Shown here piece by piece: positions 9,754 to 21,391 of a DNA stretch of 64,000 bases. The first letter of the stretch is position 1, and each line of letters begins with the position of its first letter. The DNA comes from Basidiobolus meristosporus CBS 931.73 (lineage: Eukaryota; Basidiobolomycota; Basidiobolomycetes; Basidiobolales; Basidiobolaceae). Position numbers and translations under genes: made by a program. The stretch is taken from assembly GCA_002104905.1 (NCBI GenBank), contig MCFE01000392.1:1-64000 (forward strand), given 5' to 3'. A model generated the notes under the pieces. It searched no databases, was not told the DNA's origin, and worked only from the letters and a program-made list of their open reading frames with translations.

Positions 9754-10557
9754 TGTGGTGGTGTAGAAGTACTCCTGGGAGAAGCTACACAACTCAAGGT
9801 GTGTGAGGTGTCTGATGGGTGTGATAACCTCTGTGTCTAAACTGCTGGTGTCTTTGTCAATATGTCACTATGGTAAAAGCTCCTGCTTCTCTAGCTTCCT
9901 AGGTGCTCCAAGTGTCTCCAAAGGCCTCTGTGTGTCTTGTGCACTACCCTGAAAAGCTCCTTGATGGCAGGTCTGAGATGTACTGTTGAAGGCAGGTGCA
10001 GTGATCAACTGCTAATCAATAAGGTAGAAGTGTTACTGATAGAAGGGATGATTTATTGATGAGGGATTGCTTTCCCTTAAATACTTTTCCTGATTGCCAA
10101 GTGATTACTAATGACAAGGTTCTAGAAGATTCTAGGTATCAGTGGAATTCTTGATGACATCACTACAAGCTAAAAATATGCCAAGAATGTCCTGGAAGGT
10201 TCTAAAAGTCACAGCACTCTCAACCAATCAGGAATCAGTAGTCTGAAACCTGTGCAACATAGAAATACCATATATGGTATTGAAATGATAGAGATGGTAA
10301 CACAGACCTAGGTCATGTGTCACGGGTACTGACGCGGGTACATGCCTTATATAGATACATCTACTGATCACAAAGCTGAATAACATCTGGGATAACTAAT
10401 GCTAATAACTACTCAGGGTAAACATCATATGGGGATAATACTGATAATATGGGCAAAAGAAGAATGGGATAATACTGATAAGATAAAATATGGATAAGTA
10501 TATCATAATGACTATATGAATAAACTTGTCTGTGGGAGGTATGTTTACCCTACCACA
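9754..10557 (-). repeat. 3' LTR of element B (804 bp)
   Basis: Begins TGTGGTAGGG and ends CACCACCACA in element orientation. I see no difference from the LTR at 12567-13370. A TATATAAGG box lies at about 10349 on the minus strand. Confidence 0.92.
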
Positions 10558-10576
10558 TCCACCCCCCACTTGAGCT
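10558..10576 (-). other. Polypurine tract of element B
   Basis: The minus strand reads AAGTGGGGGGTGGA directly before the 3' LTR. The GGGGGGTGGATG junction is the same as in element A, consistent with shared enzymes. Confidence 0.7.
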
Positions 10577-10698
10577 AAAAAGTTCCCTGAAACTTTTTAG
10601 CTAACCACTGTAAGTTTGGAGAACAAAGTGCTCTCTCAGTCTTCCTCAATGAAGCCACCTGTTCTTTCTTGAGATAGAAATCTACATGATGTCATTGA

Positions 10699-12492
10699 TC
10701 AGATATTGTTTGAGTCCACACCACAGAAGGTTGCTGTTAGTCCTGGGCTCTCTGAGTATATAGTATACGATGCTGAACTATCAGGGTAGTTCACTGCAGT
10801 TGTTCTTGCTTTTACCTCCCATGGTCTTCCAAGAAGTAATTCAAAGTTAGCCTTTGCACATATGAATACTGGGATCTCATGGGGTATTCCTTCAATGATG
10901 AAAGGGAAGCTGTGAATAATTCCTAAAAGCTTTGATTGCCCTGAGTTGGCATCCTTCATGCTCCAATTGATATTGGTGTCTATGGGCAATAAGTCTTTGC
11001 ATGGTAGTTGTTTCCAAGCCTCCAAAGGCATCACACATATCTCAGATCCACTGTCTATATGACATAGGATTTCTTGATTATGCACAGTTCCTGTAGTTGT
11101 TGCAGTTGCCACTGAGTAGTAGTGTTTCTGGCTTTGATGCAGCTTACTGATATTTTGGCTTCCTTGAACTGTCCTGACCTGGTTGCCTTGAGTTGATTCA
11201 ATTGGATGCTTTCTTATTCTGATATGCTCATCCAGAGTCTTTCTTACAGATGGTGATACACTGAGTAGCTCTCCAACCTTGATTGATATGTTGCTTCCTA
11301 GTATATGACTTGTCAGAGCCTCTGGGGTACCATTTTGCTTGACTCTAGGCTGCATGTGGTAGTTGTTGGCCTTGGCAGACTCTTGTAAAATTAATGGGGG
11401 TGATGCTTTCTTCTCAATCACAACTTCTGGCTCACATCTTGGTACTTTTGTTGCTGGGCCTGGATTAGCCATTTTTTCAGGATGGTGTCTCTTTGAAGCA
11501 TAAATTGAAGCTATATGATCTTGGGCCTCTCTGGGGTCCTCATAGTCAAAGTTCAGAACTTCAGCTGGATCAAAGTAGTCAGGATCTTCTTCTTCATGGA
11601 GGTGAACCTTTCTTGTTTGAGAGGTGACTTGCTTGTAGTGAACTCTCATTCCTCCTTGTCCAAATGCTGTGGATAATTTGTCACCATGCTTACTGACTAT
11701 GTATCCCTGAGGACTATATAGGACATCACCTGTGGATAGTAATGACTGAAGCTCTTGGCAATTTCTCTTGGAATGGTTGGCAGAGTCACACCACATGCAT
11801 GTATATTTGACTTCTTTCTCTACTGGCTTCTGACCATATGCTTTGCTGGCAAGTAGCAAAGAGAGTTTCTCTAGTTGCTGTGTCAGCTCCTGAATTTGAG
11901 TGCTTTGATTGCTGGGATTAAGTATGTCTTGGCTATCTTGGTTTTGTTCTGGGCTTGAAAGAAGCTTTCTGATTGGTGAGGTTTCTTCAGGGGCAAGTAG
12001 AATCTGCTTAGCTAACTGAAATGCAGGCAGTGAACTCATAGCTTTCACAGTAGGATTGTTTTCAATCCTTCTCACCAGGCCTTCTGGTAGTGCTCTGAGC
12101 AGATAGGCAGATAAAGTCAGATCAGTGATAATGCCTTGGGCTGTCAGTGACTCTCCAATTTGCTCAAGGCCACTCAAGTATTCTTTCAATGGTAGCTGCT
12201 TAAACTTGCTATAAGCAAAGTTCTCCAAGTCTTGAAGTGTGTAGTCAACTTGTCTCTCTCCATATTCGTCAATCAAGTAGCTCTTCAAGAGGGTCCAATT
12301 TGTCAGCAGATCATTTCTTTCATATAATGAGAGCATGATCTCATCAGTGCTGTAGGGGGGCATCTCTTCAGCCATAATGGCCTCAGGTATTTTGTGGGCT
12401 CTGCAGAAAAGCTCCCACCTCTTGATGAAAGCTTTAACTTTGGTTCCATCAAAGAAAGGAGTTCCTTGCATTCCTGGTAAAGGTAGATCCAT
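10699..12492 (-). CDS. Fused Gag-protease protein of element B
   Basis: An intact 597-residue frame that aligns along its length with Gag plus the protease start of element A. The N-terminus reads MDLPLPGMQGTPFFDG, and a TNWTLLKSYLIDEYG segment matches A's capsid. The zinc knuckle CMWCDSANHSKRNC is near residue 230. The sequence SVSPSVRKTLDEH marks the Gag-protease junction. The protease site HIDSGSEIC is near residue 480 and LLGRPW near 557. The frame stops just after the protease (TFCGVDSNNI), exactly where A continues towards reverse transcriptase. An open and apparently conserved Gag and protease in an element without polymerase suggests selection for making its own particle. It may also mix into helper particles. 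Confidence 0.9.
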   Translation of the reverse strand: MDLPLPGMQGTPFFDGTKVKAFIKRWELFCRAHKIPEAIMAEEMPPYSTDEIMLSLYERNDLLTNWTLLKSYLIDEYGERQVDYTLQDLENFAYSKFKQLPLKEYLSGLEQIGESLTAQGIITDLTLSAYLLRALPEGLVRRIENNPTVKAMSSLPAFQLAKQILLAPEETSPIRKLLSSPEQNQDSQDILNPSNQSTQIQELTQQLEKLSLLLASKAYGQKPVEKEVKYTCMWCDSANHSKRNCQELQSLLSTGDVLYSPQGYIVSKHGDKLSTAFGQGGMRVHYKQVTSQTRKVHLHEEEDPDYFDPAEVLNFDYEDPREAQDHIASIYASKRHHPEKMANPGPATKVPRCEPEVVIEKKASPPLILQESAKANNYHMQPRVKQNGTPEALTSHILGSNISIKVGELLSVSPSVRKTLDEHIRIRKHPIESTQGNQVRTVQGSQNISKLHQSQKHYYSVATATTTGTVHNQEILCHIDSGSEICVMPLEAWKQLPCKDLLPIDTNINWSMKDANSGQSKLLGIIHSFPFIIEGIPHEIPVFICAKANFELLLGRPWEVKARTTAVNYPDSSASYTIYSESPGLTATFCGVDSNNI

Positions 12493-12539
12493 GGTCTTGA
12501 TAATTTGTTCTTTCTTAAGTCTTCTAGGGGCAGTTCAGT

Positions 12540-12565
12540 CAAACCCCCCACGTTGGGTGCTAAAT
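12540..12565 (-). other. Primer-binding site of element B
   Basis: The minus strand after the 5' LTR reads TATTTAGCACCCAACGTGGG. It differs from that of D by one base (TTTAGC against TTTGGC) and from A by that base and the CpG. Confidence 0.6.
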
Positions 12566-12566
12566 A

Positions 12567-13370
12567 TGTGGTGGTGTAGAAGTACTCCTGGGAGAAGCTA
12601 CACAACTCAAGGTGTGTGAGGTGTCTGATGGGTGTGATAACCTCTGTGTCTAAACTGCTGGTGTCTTTGTCAATATGTCACTATGGTAAAAGCTCCTGCT
12701 TCTCTAGCTTCCTAGGTGCTCCAAGTGTCTCCAAAGGCCTCTGTGTGTCTTGTGCACTACCCTGAAAAGCTCCTTGATGGCAGGTCTGAGATGTACTGTT
12801 GAAGGCAGGTGCAGTGATCAACTGCTAATCAATAAGGTAGAAGTGTTACTGATAGAAGGGATGATTTATTGATGAGGGATTGCTTTCCCTTAAATACTTT
12901 TCCTGATTGCCAAGTGATTACTAATGACAAGGTTCTAGAAGATTCTAGGTATCAGTGGAATTCTTGATGACATCACTACAAGCTAAAAATATGCCAAGAA
13001 TGTCCTGGAAGGTTCTAAAAGTCACAGCACTCTCAACCAATCAGGAATCAGTAGTCTGAAACCTGTGCAACATAGAAATACCATATATGGTATTGAAATG
13101 ATAGAGATGGTAACACAGACCTAGGTCATGTGTCACGGGTACTGACGCGGGTACATGCCTTATATAGATACATCTACTGATCACAAAGCTGAATAACATC
13201 TGGGATAACTAATGCTAATAACTACTCAGGGTAAACATCATATGGGGATAATACTGATAATATGGGCAAAAGAAGAATGGGATAATACTGATAAGATAAA
13301 ATATGGATAAGTATATCATAATGACTATATGAATAAACTTGTCTGTGGGAGGTATGTTTACCCTACCACA
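12567..13370 (-). repeat. 5' LTR of element B (804 bp)
   Basis: Partner of 9754-10557, identical by eye. It carries the TATATAAGG promoter-like box near 13162 on the minus strand. The next bases, CCGGT, resume the interrupted gag of element C. Confidence 0.92.
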
Positions 13371-13683
13371 CCGGTGTGATAATAGACTACTCCAGAAGAA
13401 GCAAAAGAACCGTCAAAGACACATTCCTGTTGCAGTCCCAGCCCCTCCTGCTCCCCAAGTCACTCCAGAAGATCCTATGCAGATTGATAGTGCCAAATAC
13501 AAGAAACTATCAATGAGTGAAAAGTCCAGACGTCAACAAGCCAACCTCTGTCTATACTGTGGCCAACCAGGTCACTTTGCCAAGTCCTGCCCCAACAAGA
13601 AGTCCAGCTTCAAGCTGATGCAGTCCTCCAGCAACCAACCTGATCCAGATCTGTTGGGAAACTCCAATGTCCAGTTGCACTGA
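13371..13683 (+). pseudogene. gag: Element C Gag, C-terminal part with zinc knuckle
   Basis: Continuation of the gag begun at 9369: the joined reading across the B insertion is natural (HQAIR then CDNRLLQKKQ). It has a proline-rich linker, DPMQIDSAKYKKLS, and a zinc knuckle CLYCGQPGHFAKSC. It ends at a TGA (13681-13683). The related copy at 24378-24590 ends at the same place, so this stop is the genuine Gag end and Pol begins in another frame just after. Confidence 0.85.
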
Positions 13684-13688
13684 CAGGC

Positions 13689-16600
13689 TTGCAACTGGAC
13701 CCACCCATGAAAATCCAGCATATCCAAGAATCTTCCTTTGCCACAAAATCTCTCCAGTCCTTGAGAATGCCTGTCAAAATCCAGATCCCTGACTCCAGTT
13801 CTGTCCCAGTCCTAGCCCTGATTGATTCCGGTGCTTCATCCTGTTTCATTGACCAAGCCTTTGTCCAGAAGCACTCTATTCCTGTTACCTTGAAATCCTG
13901 TCCAGTCCAAGTAGAAGTTATTGATGTAAGATCACTCTCCTCTGGTGCCGTTACCCATGAAACATGCTTACTCCAGCTGTCCAGTACTGCCCACCAAGAA
14001 AGAATTGCCTTCAACATCATCAACTCACCACACTATCCTATTGTGCTTGGAAGCTCATGGCTGAGCTACCACAATCCAAGTATTGATTGGAAATCCAAGA
14101 TCCTGTCATTCACCAGATCCCACCAAGTCAACTCCATGAAATCTCCAGACCCTGATAACCGTGAAAAGACTGTTGCCAACAGTTCTACAGCCCAAGATAC
14201 CTTGCCAGCTGAAGGAGCCCTCTCAGCAAACATACCAGCCAAGTACCAAGAGTTTGCCCATGTCTTTGACAAGAAGAAAGCAGAACTCCTCCCTGACCAT
14301 CGGCCTTATGACTGCCCTATTGACCTTGAAGATGGAAAAGTCCCTCCATTTGGCCCAATATATAACCTCTCCCAGCCGGAGTTGAAAGAACTCCATGGTG
14401 ATATTGAAGAAAACCTCCAGAAGGGTTTTATTCAGCACTCCAAATCACCTGCTGGAGCCCCAATCCTCTTTGTCAAGAAGAAGGATGGCACACTCAGAAT
14501 GTGTGTGGACTACCGTGCTTTGAATAAGATCACAGTCAAGATCCGCTACCCCCTGCCCCTGATCAACACACTGTTGGATCAGCTATCTGCTGCCCAAGTC
14601 TTCACCAAGATTGACTTGAGAGGAGCTTACAATCTTGTCAGAATCAAGCCCGGTGATGAATGGAAAACTGCCTTTCGCACAAGATATGGCCACTTTGAAT
14701 ACAAAGTAATGCCATTTGGCCTCACCAATGCCCCTGCTGTGTTTCAACACCTCATGAATGACATATTCTGTGAATACCTTGACCACTTTGTGGTAATCTA
14801 CCTTGATGATATTCGCATATACTCCAAGAGCCAAGATGAACATGATGAACATGTCAAGAAAGTATTGAGAAAACTAGACTCTGCCGGTCTCTATGCCAAG
14901 CTAGAGAAGTGTGAATTTGACCAGAGAGAAGTGGAATTTCTTGGTTATCTCATCAGCCCTGAGGGAACAAGAATGGACCCAAAGAAAGTTGACTCAGTCC
15001 AATCCTGGAAAACTCCAAGCTCAGTCAAGGAAGTACAATCCTTCCTGGGATTTGCCAACTTCTATCGCAGGTTCATAGCCAACTACTCCAAGATAGTCAC
15101 CCCTCTGACAAAGCTTACCCAGAAGAACACACCTTTTGCCTGGAATGAGGAGCAATCCAGCTCATTCAACCAACTCAAGAAATCTTTCCTGAAGGCCCCC
15201 CTGCTTGCCCACCCTGACCTTGAGAAGCAATTCATAGTGGAGACTGATGCTTCTGATTTTGCCCTTGGTGCCATACTCTCCCAGTATGATGAGGACAATG
15301 TGTTGCACCCCATTGCATTCTACTCTTGGAAGTTTTTTCCTGCAGAGATCAACTATGATATCTATGATAAGGAGTTGCTTGCCATCATTGTAGCCTTTGA
15401 GCAATGGAGACACTACCTGGACGGTGCAAAACACAAAATCAAAGTCTTCTGTGACCATAAGAACCTTGAGTACTTTGCAACTTCCAAAGTACCAAACCGG
15501 AGACAAGCCAGATGGTCACTCTTCCTGTCCAGCTTTGACTTTACTATCACCTATAGACCTGGTACAAAGCAAGGAAAGCCTGATGCCCTGTCCAGAAAAA
15601 AGGAATATGCCCTGAAAGAGGGAGATGATGCCTGTTGGCAAATGGAACACCCATTGCTGAGCAAAAAACATTTTGAGATTCTTGCCACCCAGTCCTCAAG
15701 TCTTGTCATCCCTTCATTCCTAGTAAGGATATCAGAATCCCAAGCCTCTGATATGACTTCCAGCACTATCAAGAAGTATCTGGAATCCCCAGTTGGGCCC
15801 CCTCCCAAGTTCCCAAACATCCAGAACCTGCATTTGGTAAACAACCTCATCTACCACAAGCAGCAGCTTTATGTCCCAGACCTTGCCACCCAGCTAGACA
15901 TCATTAAGTCTTGGCATGATTCAACGGCTGCAGGCCACTTTGGTACTGCCAAAACCTTGAATGCTATCAAAAGAGATTTCTGGTGACCTAGAATGATAAC
16001 TCTTATCAAAGAGTACATTCTGACTTGTGATATTTGCAACCGTGCAAAACCAGCCAGACACCAGCCCTATGGACTTCTTCAACCCCTGCCTATCCCAGAA
16101 CACTAATGGAGATCTATATCTATGGACTTCATTACTGACCTCCCTGAGTCATGTGGCTTCAACACTATACTTGTAGTGGCTGACCGGCTGACCAAGATGG
16201 CTCACTTTATCCCTTGCTGTAAGAACACTGATGCAAAAGAAACTGCTGCTTTAGTCCTGAAGAATATTTTCCGCCTTCATGGTATCCCCAGTGATATTGT
16301 GTCAGATAGAGGCCCACAATTTGTGTCCAAGTTTTGGAAACACTTTGTGCAATACCTTGGTGTTCAAGTCAAGCTCTCTACTGCCTTCCACCCACAGTCT
16401 GATGGCCAGACTGAAAGAATCAACCAGATTCTAGAGCAATACCTCCGGTGCTATATCAATTACCAGCAAGACAATTGGGTTGATCTACTACCTGTTGCTG
16501 AGTTTGCCTACAACAACTCAAGCCATAGTGCAACCGGTTTTACACCATTCTATGCAAACTAAGGATTCCACCCTCAGTTTGATATCCAGATTCCAACAAA

Positions 16601-17204
16601 CCCAATGAGCCCACATGCGGCTGAACATGCCCAAGCAATCCAGGACATCCAGAATACCCTCAAGGAAGAACAATCCTTAGCTCAGGAAAGCTACAAGAAA
16701 TTTGCCAATCTAAAACGGCATTCCAGCCCTGATCTTAATGAAGGAGATTTTGTATGGCTGCTCAGAAGAAACATCAGCACCAACCGCCCTTGTGACAAAT
16801 TGGATTTCAAGAAACTTGGTCCTTTCAGGATCAAGAAGAAGCTTAGCCCTATAGTATATCAGCTACAGTTACCAGCAAGTATGAAAATCCATGATACTTT
16901 CCATGTGTCCCTCCTGGAGCCATATTGTAGGAACACCTTGCCAAACCGGCAAGAAGCAAAGCCCCAAGCTATCCAGGTTGACCAACATCAAGAATTTGAA
17001 GTTAAACAGATTCTAGACTCCAAGTATATCCGGTCAAAGCTGTACTACTTAGTAGACTGGATTGGTTATGGCCCAAGTGACCAAACATGGGAACCAGCTA
17101 CACATCTCACTAATTGTCAAGAACTAGTTACCCAGTTCCACCAACAATATCCTGCAAAACCTGCCCCAAAGGGAAACAGAGCTTCACCTGGAAGTGGAGA
17201 ATAG
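13689..17204 (+). pseudogene. pol: Chromodomain gypsy Pol polyprotein with three in-frame stops (element C)
   Basis: One reading frame of 1171 codons is broken by stops near 15986 (a tryptophan codon in related elements), 16103 and 16561. Between the stops the frame is clean, with no indels. Protease LIDSGASSCF is near residue 46. Reverse transcriptase carries VIYLDDIRIY near 371. RNase H starts at ETDASDFALG (about 517). The integrase zinc finger begins about 743, and the core includes SMDFITDLP, VSDRGPQF and HPQSDGQTERIN. A chromodomain near the C-terminus (EFEVKQILDSKY, YYLVDWIGYG, TWEPATHL) would bind modified histone tails and steer integration, as known for chromoviruses. The first two stops fit C-to-T or G-to-A change. 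The element cannot make full-length Pol. Confidence 0.88.
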
Positions 17205-17726
17205 TGTCATGATCACATGACAACCATGAACACCCATGCCAAGTTTCAGCTTCCTAGCTCAATTTCTAAGAGAATCCTTTTGGAACCTTCTACCACCTTC
17301 CAGAAAGTTCCTGACCATTCCAAGCCATTGTTACACAATGGAACATTCCATGGAAGCTTTCCATCGTATTTTTCATAGTCCAGTACCATATATGGAAATA
17401 CCAGGTCACATGACTTAGTCACATGATCAGGTGACCCAATCCATTTCCCCATCCTGTCTCAGTGCCGTGTCATCTATGTTATTATCCCCAGCACCATTGC
17501 TGTGCCTCACCCCACAACCCCATTAGTATTAGCTAATATCTCTCGGCATCAATATAGCCAAAAAAGTATATATAGTCCTATCCCCCCTTAAGTATTCCTC
17601 AGTCTGATAAACACAGGTCTTGAATAAACAGCCTTGCCTTGAATCCTGCCTTGCCTTGATGGTCCACACCTAAGTCCTTCCCTGCCGTGCCTAGCTTTTC
17701 CTCCTGCCTTGTGTCTATTCATAACA
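17205..17726 (+). repeat. 3' LTR of chromodomain gypsy element C (522 bp)
   Basis: Starts TGTCATGATCACATG immediately after the pol stop codon and ends TATTCATAACA. The polypurine tract (GGAAGTGGAGAATAG) overlaps the stop codon. It contains a GTATATATAG box near 17567 and AATAAAC near 17623. Related LTRs lie at 22880-23407 and, truncated, at 60760-61049. The matching 5' LTR is not in the window. Confidence 0.85.
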
Positions 17727-17736
17727 GGCCGCCTAT

Positions 17737-18261
17737 TACATCCAACCCAACATTTCATCACCTAGCTGATTACCCACACATTGAGGCTGCTTGGCTACTT
17801 AATGCCAATGACAGAGGTGTCTCCATATGCTTATCACACCTTGGTATTTTCCAACTGTTGCTGGCTGTCCTCCCTGTGCCAACTTATCACACCCATGACA
17901 GACTTGAAGATTTTATTCTTGACAAGATTGTGATAAGAAGGTACTTGCAATTAGACTTGTCTTTCTATCAGCCCACACACTTTATCATTAGTAAAGAGAT
18001 AGTGTTGAAGAGCAGATGCATTGCTCCCAGTGGAAAGCTTTTGCTCCAGCAGAGTCCTACTGTCTTAGATATCTTAAATTTTGATTTATCCCATATTCTG
18101 GTCTATGGCTTACAGAGTGCTTGCCTTACTGCAAATGCCTGTTGACCTCTATATGATCCCTCTGTAATAGGATGCTGTCTTAGTGATGATGTATCAATAA
18201 TAAAAGCATGTTTGAGTTATGGAGTAAATGCCATGGATCTCACACATATGATAGCAAAAAC
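17737..18261 (-). pseudogene. Inverted Tnp2 transposase fragment
   Basis: Read on the minus strand, this is collinear with parts of the Tnp2 copy at 26893-29160. The segment 17737-17950 matches 29160-28945, 17960-18060 matches 28510-28370, and 18185-18260 matches the conserved ...MCEIQG... block at 28160-28210. Several hundred bases present in the other copy are missing between the blocks. The plus-strand open frame here is antisense by chance. Confidence 0.6.
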
Positions 18262-18632
18262 TGCTAAAATATGGGACTAATTGGTATTATTCAGCTGCTA
18301 AAAGCTTACTTGACAATTCCAGACTAGTTGAAGTTGTAGTGTAACTAACTAAGAGCTGTAGGTTTGCCACTTTCTTTCAGATCCATGATCCTACAATTAT
18401 ATCCCTACAGTTAAGATCAAATTGGCACTTTTACCAATTGCTATGTACTAACCCAAAAATTGTTACAGAAGGCTGCTGAATGTTGAGAGCCTCTCCTTGC
18501 TCATTGTTGCAGCTTTATTACTTCTGCAAAGTTATCAACATTGAGCTTCTTCATGAACAAACAATAGTTCAGCAATTATTGATATTTTCCTAAAGTTCCT
18601 ATATCCATAACACTTCTCAAGTTGCAAGAGGA
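18262..18632 (+). repeat. Degenerate 5' LTR of copia H (F family)
   Basis: About 370 bp, beginning TGCTAAAATATGGGACTAAT (TGTTGAAATATTGGACTATT in F1) and ending CAAGTTGCAAGA. It is diverged along its whole length from the F1 LTR at 37274-37642 but alignable, and retains the GAATGTTGAGA and TTACTTCTGCAAAG blocks. Confidence 0.7.
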
Positions 18633-21062
18633 AAGCCTCAATTGCCTTAATCTACTCTAAACAGAGACATCTATCAGCAAACAAAACAACAAAGACATCT
18701 TCCCTGCAAAGGAGAGACTTGATGGAAAGACCTACAGACTCTGGAGAATCTAGAAGCAAATCTACCTAAAGAAACAATGATGTGAAATGTAGTAAGAGGA
18801 ATAGAAGTTAAGCCCAAAGTAACAGCAGCAGAGGTCTAGATATTTTAAGAGAAGGATTGAAAACTTGTCTAAGCAATATGTATCAATATGCAAGATTCCT
18901 TCATTGGGCAAGTCCATGCTGCTGATGCAGCCAAAGCGGCATGGAGATCCCTAGAGAAGATCTCCAGAGCAAAGTTGGTGTCAAGCAACCCTTATTTATA
19001 AAGAAAACTCTTCTAGGTGAGGAAGAAGCCAGAGGATGACATGCCTCAGCTGATTATCAGAATGAAGATAATTGCAGAAGAGTTTTACAGCTTTGATGTG
19101 GGTATAGATGTTGAAGTAAATGATAGCTGTCTGCATTGCAAATAAGAAAAATATGTGCCACTCATACTTTCTTTTGAAAGCAGAGAAAACAATCTGACAC
19201 AGACTCTATCATAAGAAGACTACTCTGTGAAGAGATCAGACATAGTGACCAAGCACAGAAAGATGAAGATAATGCTTTATTCAGAGCAGAATGACACATA
19301 GAAGGAGGGAAAGCAATACAGCCACAGAGAACATGGCTGCTGTAACTACTGCAAGTAGCTAGGACACAGGGCAAGGAAATGCAAGAAAAACAAGCACACA
19401 AAAAACCAAAATAGAGCATACAAGCAATATAACCACAGATGAACAGTTATTTGAGACTGCACAAGAGTGCGCAAGTAACAACAATAATGAAAATACATTG
19501 ACTCTGAAGCAGCACATCATATTTGTGGTACCAGGGGGTGGTTCAGCAGCTTGAAGACTATTTGTCAAAGAAAGCCTCATTGGAGATACAACACTTTACT
19601 AGAAGCCACTGCCAGTAGGCATTGGCAGTTAAAAACAAGTGATATTACAGGGGTACAGCAGCAAGACTGATCAATGTACTCTATATTCCTGCAATAGCTA
19701 AGAACTGACTCTCAGTGGGTAAAGCAAATACTCAGGGGCTGAGATTTGCTTTTACCCAGCAGATCTGCTTAATAATGAGTGATAATGGTCAATAATTTAC
19801 TTTTGGAATCACAAACTGTAAAAGTGATAATGCAAGAACATTATACCTGTGGATGTCAACATTGCTGAAACTGATGAAGCTAAATGTGGGTTATACCATC
19901 AAAGGCTAGGAAAGAATGGGGAACACAAAATGAGCCAACTGGTGAAAATTAAATAATTTTTTGACTTGACTACTCCATTCTAATCCTACTGAATGTCTGG
20001 AAGGGATCCTCATATGGCAAACAAGCTAAGCAAGGTTTTAAGAGCTCAGGAGGCACTAATACTGCAAGAATATTGCCTTGTGTATACTGAGATATATGTA
20101 GGCCCTATTGAAATAATAAAGAGTAATATTGGAAGTGAAATGGTGAATTAGTAGATTGGCATGAAATTCACTTGGTGAATCATTGAGTTGTAACAGAGTA
20201 TTAATACTTATTGCAGAACTAGTCAAGTGCAACTCTATGTGCATTATTAGGGGAGACTCAGGAGTAGATGGGCCAAGTTTTAGCTCATTAATACAAGTAA
20301 CAAATTCTCCTCAAATTATGTACTTCACTAACTTCTGATAATTTGCTGATATCTTACAAATCAATTTCTCAGTTTATAATCTGAAATATGTCATTTAGCT
20401 AAGTGCTAGTTCATAATATACTAATTATTAGATAGACTCCTAATACTTCAACAGGACCATGAGAACAATGTGCTTTGGAGCTAAGAGATATTACACAGCA
20501 TATAGTGAAGACAGGACAAAATATACAAGGGTGTACTACATAAAGACAAAGAATAAGGCACTAGATGAGCTCAAGCACTTCAAGTACATGGCAGAAATGC
20601 AAACTGGGTGTAAATTGAAAGCATTTTAGAGTAACTATGGAGAAAAAAAATGCTCCAAGGAATTTGCAAAATACTGTTCACCTACTGGTACATTTCAGCA
20701 CACCACTGTACCATATACTCAACAGCAAAAAGGAGTAGGTGAACATGCAAATAGGACTTGAGCAGAGAAGGGACAATGTATGCTACATACTATGCAAATG
20801 GGCAACATGTGTTGGGCTGATGCTGCTGCTACCACACTATTCAATGAGAATGGATGTCTCACAACAGTACCCCAAGATTTTGCGCCCTTTAAGGTGTATA
20901 CAGGGAGAAACACAGACCTCCAGCACTTCAGGATCCTTGGTAGTGACTTCTTCAATCAAATCCCTGACAAATGTACTCAGAGTTGGATCCAAAAAGTAGT
21001 AACAGGATCTTTCTTGGCTATTAGGAGGATTCTCAATATTACATATTGTACAATGGTAAGTT
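18633..21062 (+). pseudogene. Degenerate copia Gag-protease-integrase (copia H)
   Basis: This follows F1 from the Gag start (37679) to the integrase C-terminal linker (about 39725). Recognisable parts are the Gag start near 18670, the zinc-knuckle region near 19330-19390, the protease region near 19500, the GAG-pre-integrase region near 19680-20050, and the integrase core near 20460-20770. There are many stops and indels, and no long frame survives. It ends abruptly at about 21062 against a gypsy fragment on the other strand. Reverse transcriptase, RNase H and the second LTR are missing. Confidence 0.7.
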
Positions 21063-21065
21063 TGG

Positions 21066-21333
21066 TAAAAGGCTACATAATGTAACTTGTTTTCTGGAGC
21101 AATCCCCTTAACCTTGAAAGCTTTTTCAATCTGGAAGAGCCAAGTTCCCAGGTTTTGATTGACTTTGCCATGGTATTGATTGACCTTCAAACCAAATTTG
21201 CTCTTGACAGGGTTTTGCTGGCTTTGGGCCATGGTAGTCATTCCTTGCTGTTGCTGGCTTGGATCTTGAGTAACTTTTGCTGTTGGGCCAGGATTTGCTG
21301 CATAGCATTCTTTCATTCATGATTTTTGGACAT
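21066..21333 (-). pseudogene. Gag N-terminal fragment of a second E-family gypsy element
   Basis: The minus-strand start at 21333 (MSKNHE then a stop) matches the Gag start of element E at 35948 (MSENQE). It continues through the glutamine-rich stretch and VNQYHGKVNQNLGTWLFQIE, and ends in APENKLHYV, where it is cut off against copia H. About 90 residues of Gag remain. The first few codons contain a stop. Confidence 0.75.
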
Positions 21334-21391
21334 CTTAAGGGAGGCTTCTTCTTTCTTAAGGAAGGAGGTTTCTGATTATTGCTGCTACTAA

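Larger units (their letters stand above)
9754..13370 (-). mobile_element. Non-autonomous gypsy element B (Gag-protease only)
   Basis: A 3617-bp element with two 804-bp LTRs (9754-10557 and 12567-13370) that read as identical base for base, and an internal region of only 2009 bp. The single gene encodes Gag plus protease; reverse transcriptase, RNase H and integrase are absent. The element sits inside the gag of element C and is flanked by CCGG on both sides (9750-9753 and 13371-13374). Its LTR ends, primer-binding site and polypurine tract match those of elements A and D, so A/D-type enzymes are the likely helpers. The identical LTRs and intact frame indicate a very recent insertion. Confidence 0.9.

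Noticed and set aside
12303-12605. Minus-strand 100-codon frame overlapping the start of the element B gene
   Set aside because: It is an alternative frame across the primer-binding site and Gag start, not conserved in the same place in A or D.
9754-13370. Segmental duplication or CRISPR-like repeat explanation for the two identical 804-bp blocks
   Set aside because: The TG...CA ends, primer-binding site, polypurine tract, target duplication and Gag-protease gene show that they are LTRs.
13552-14023. Minus-strand open frames within element C
   Set aside because: They are shadows of the gag and pol frames, with no conserved domain and no counterpart in copy C2.
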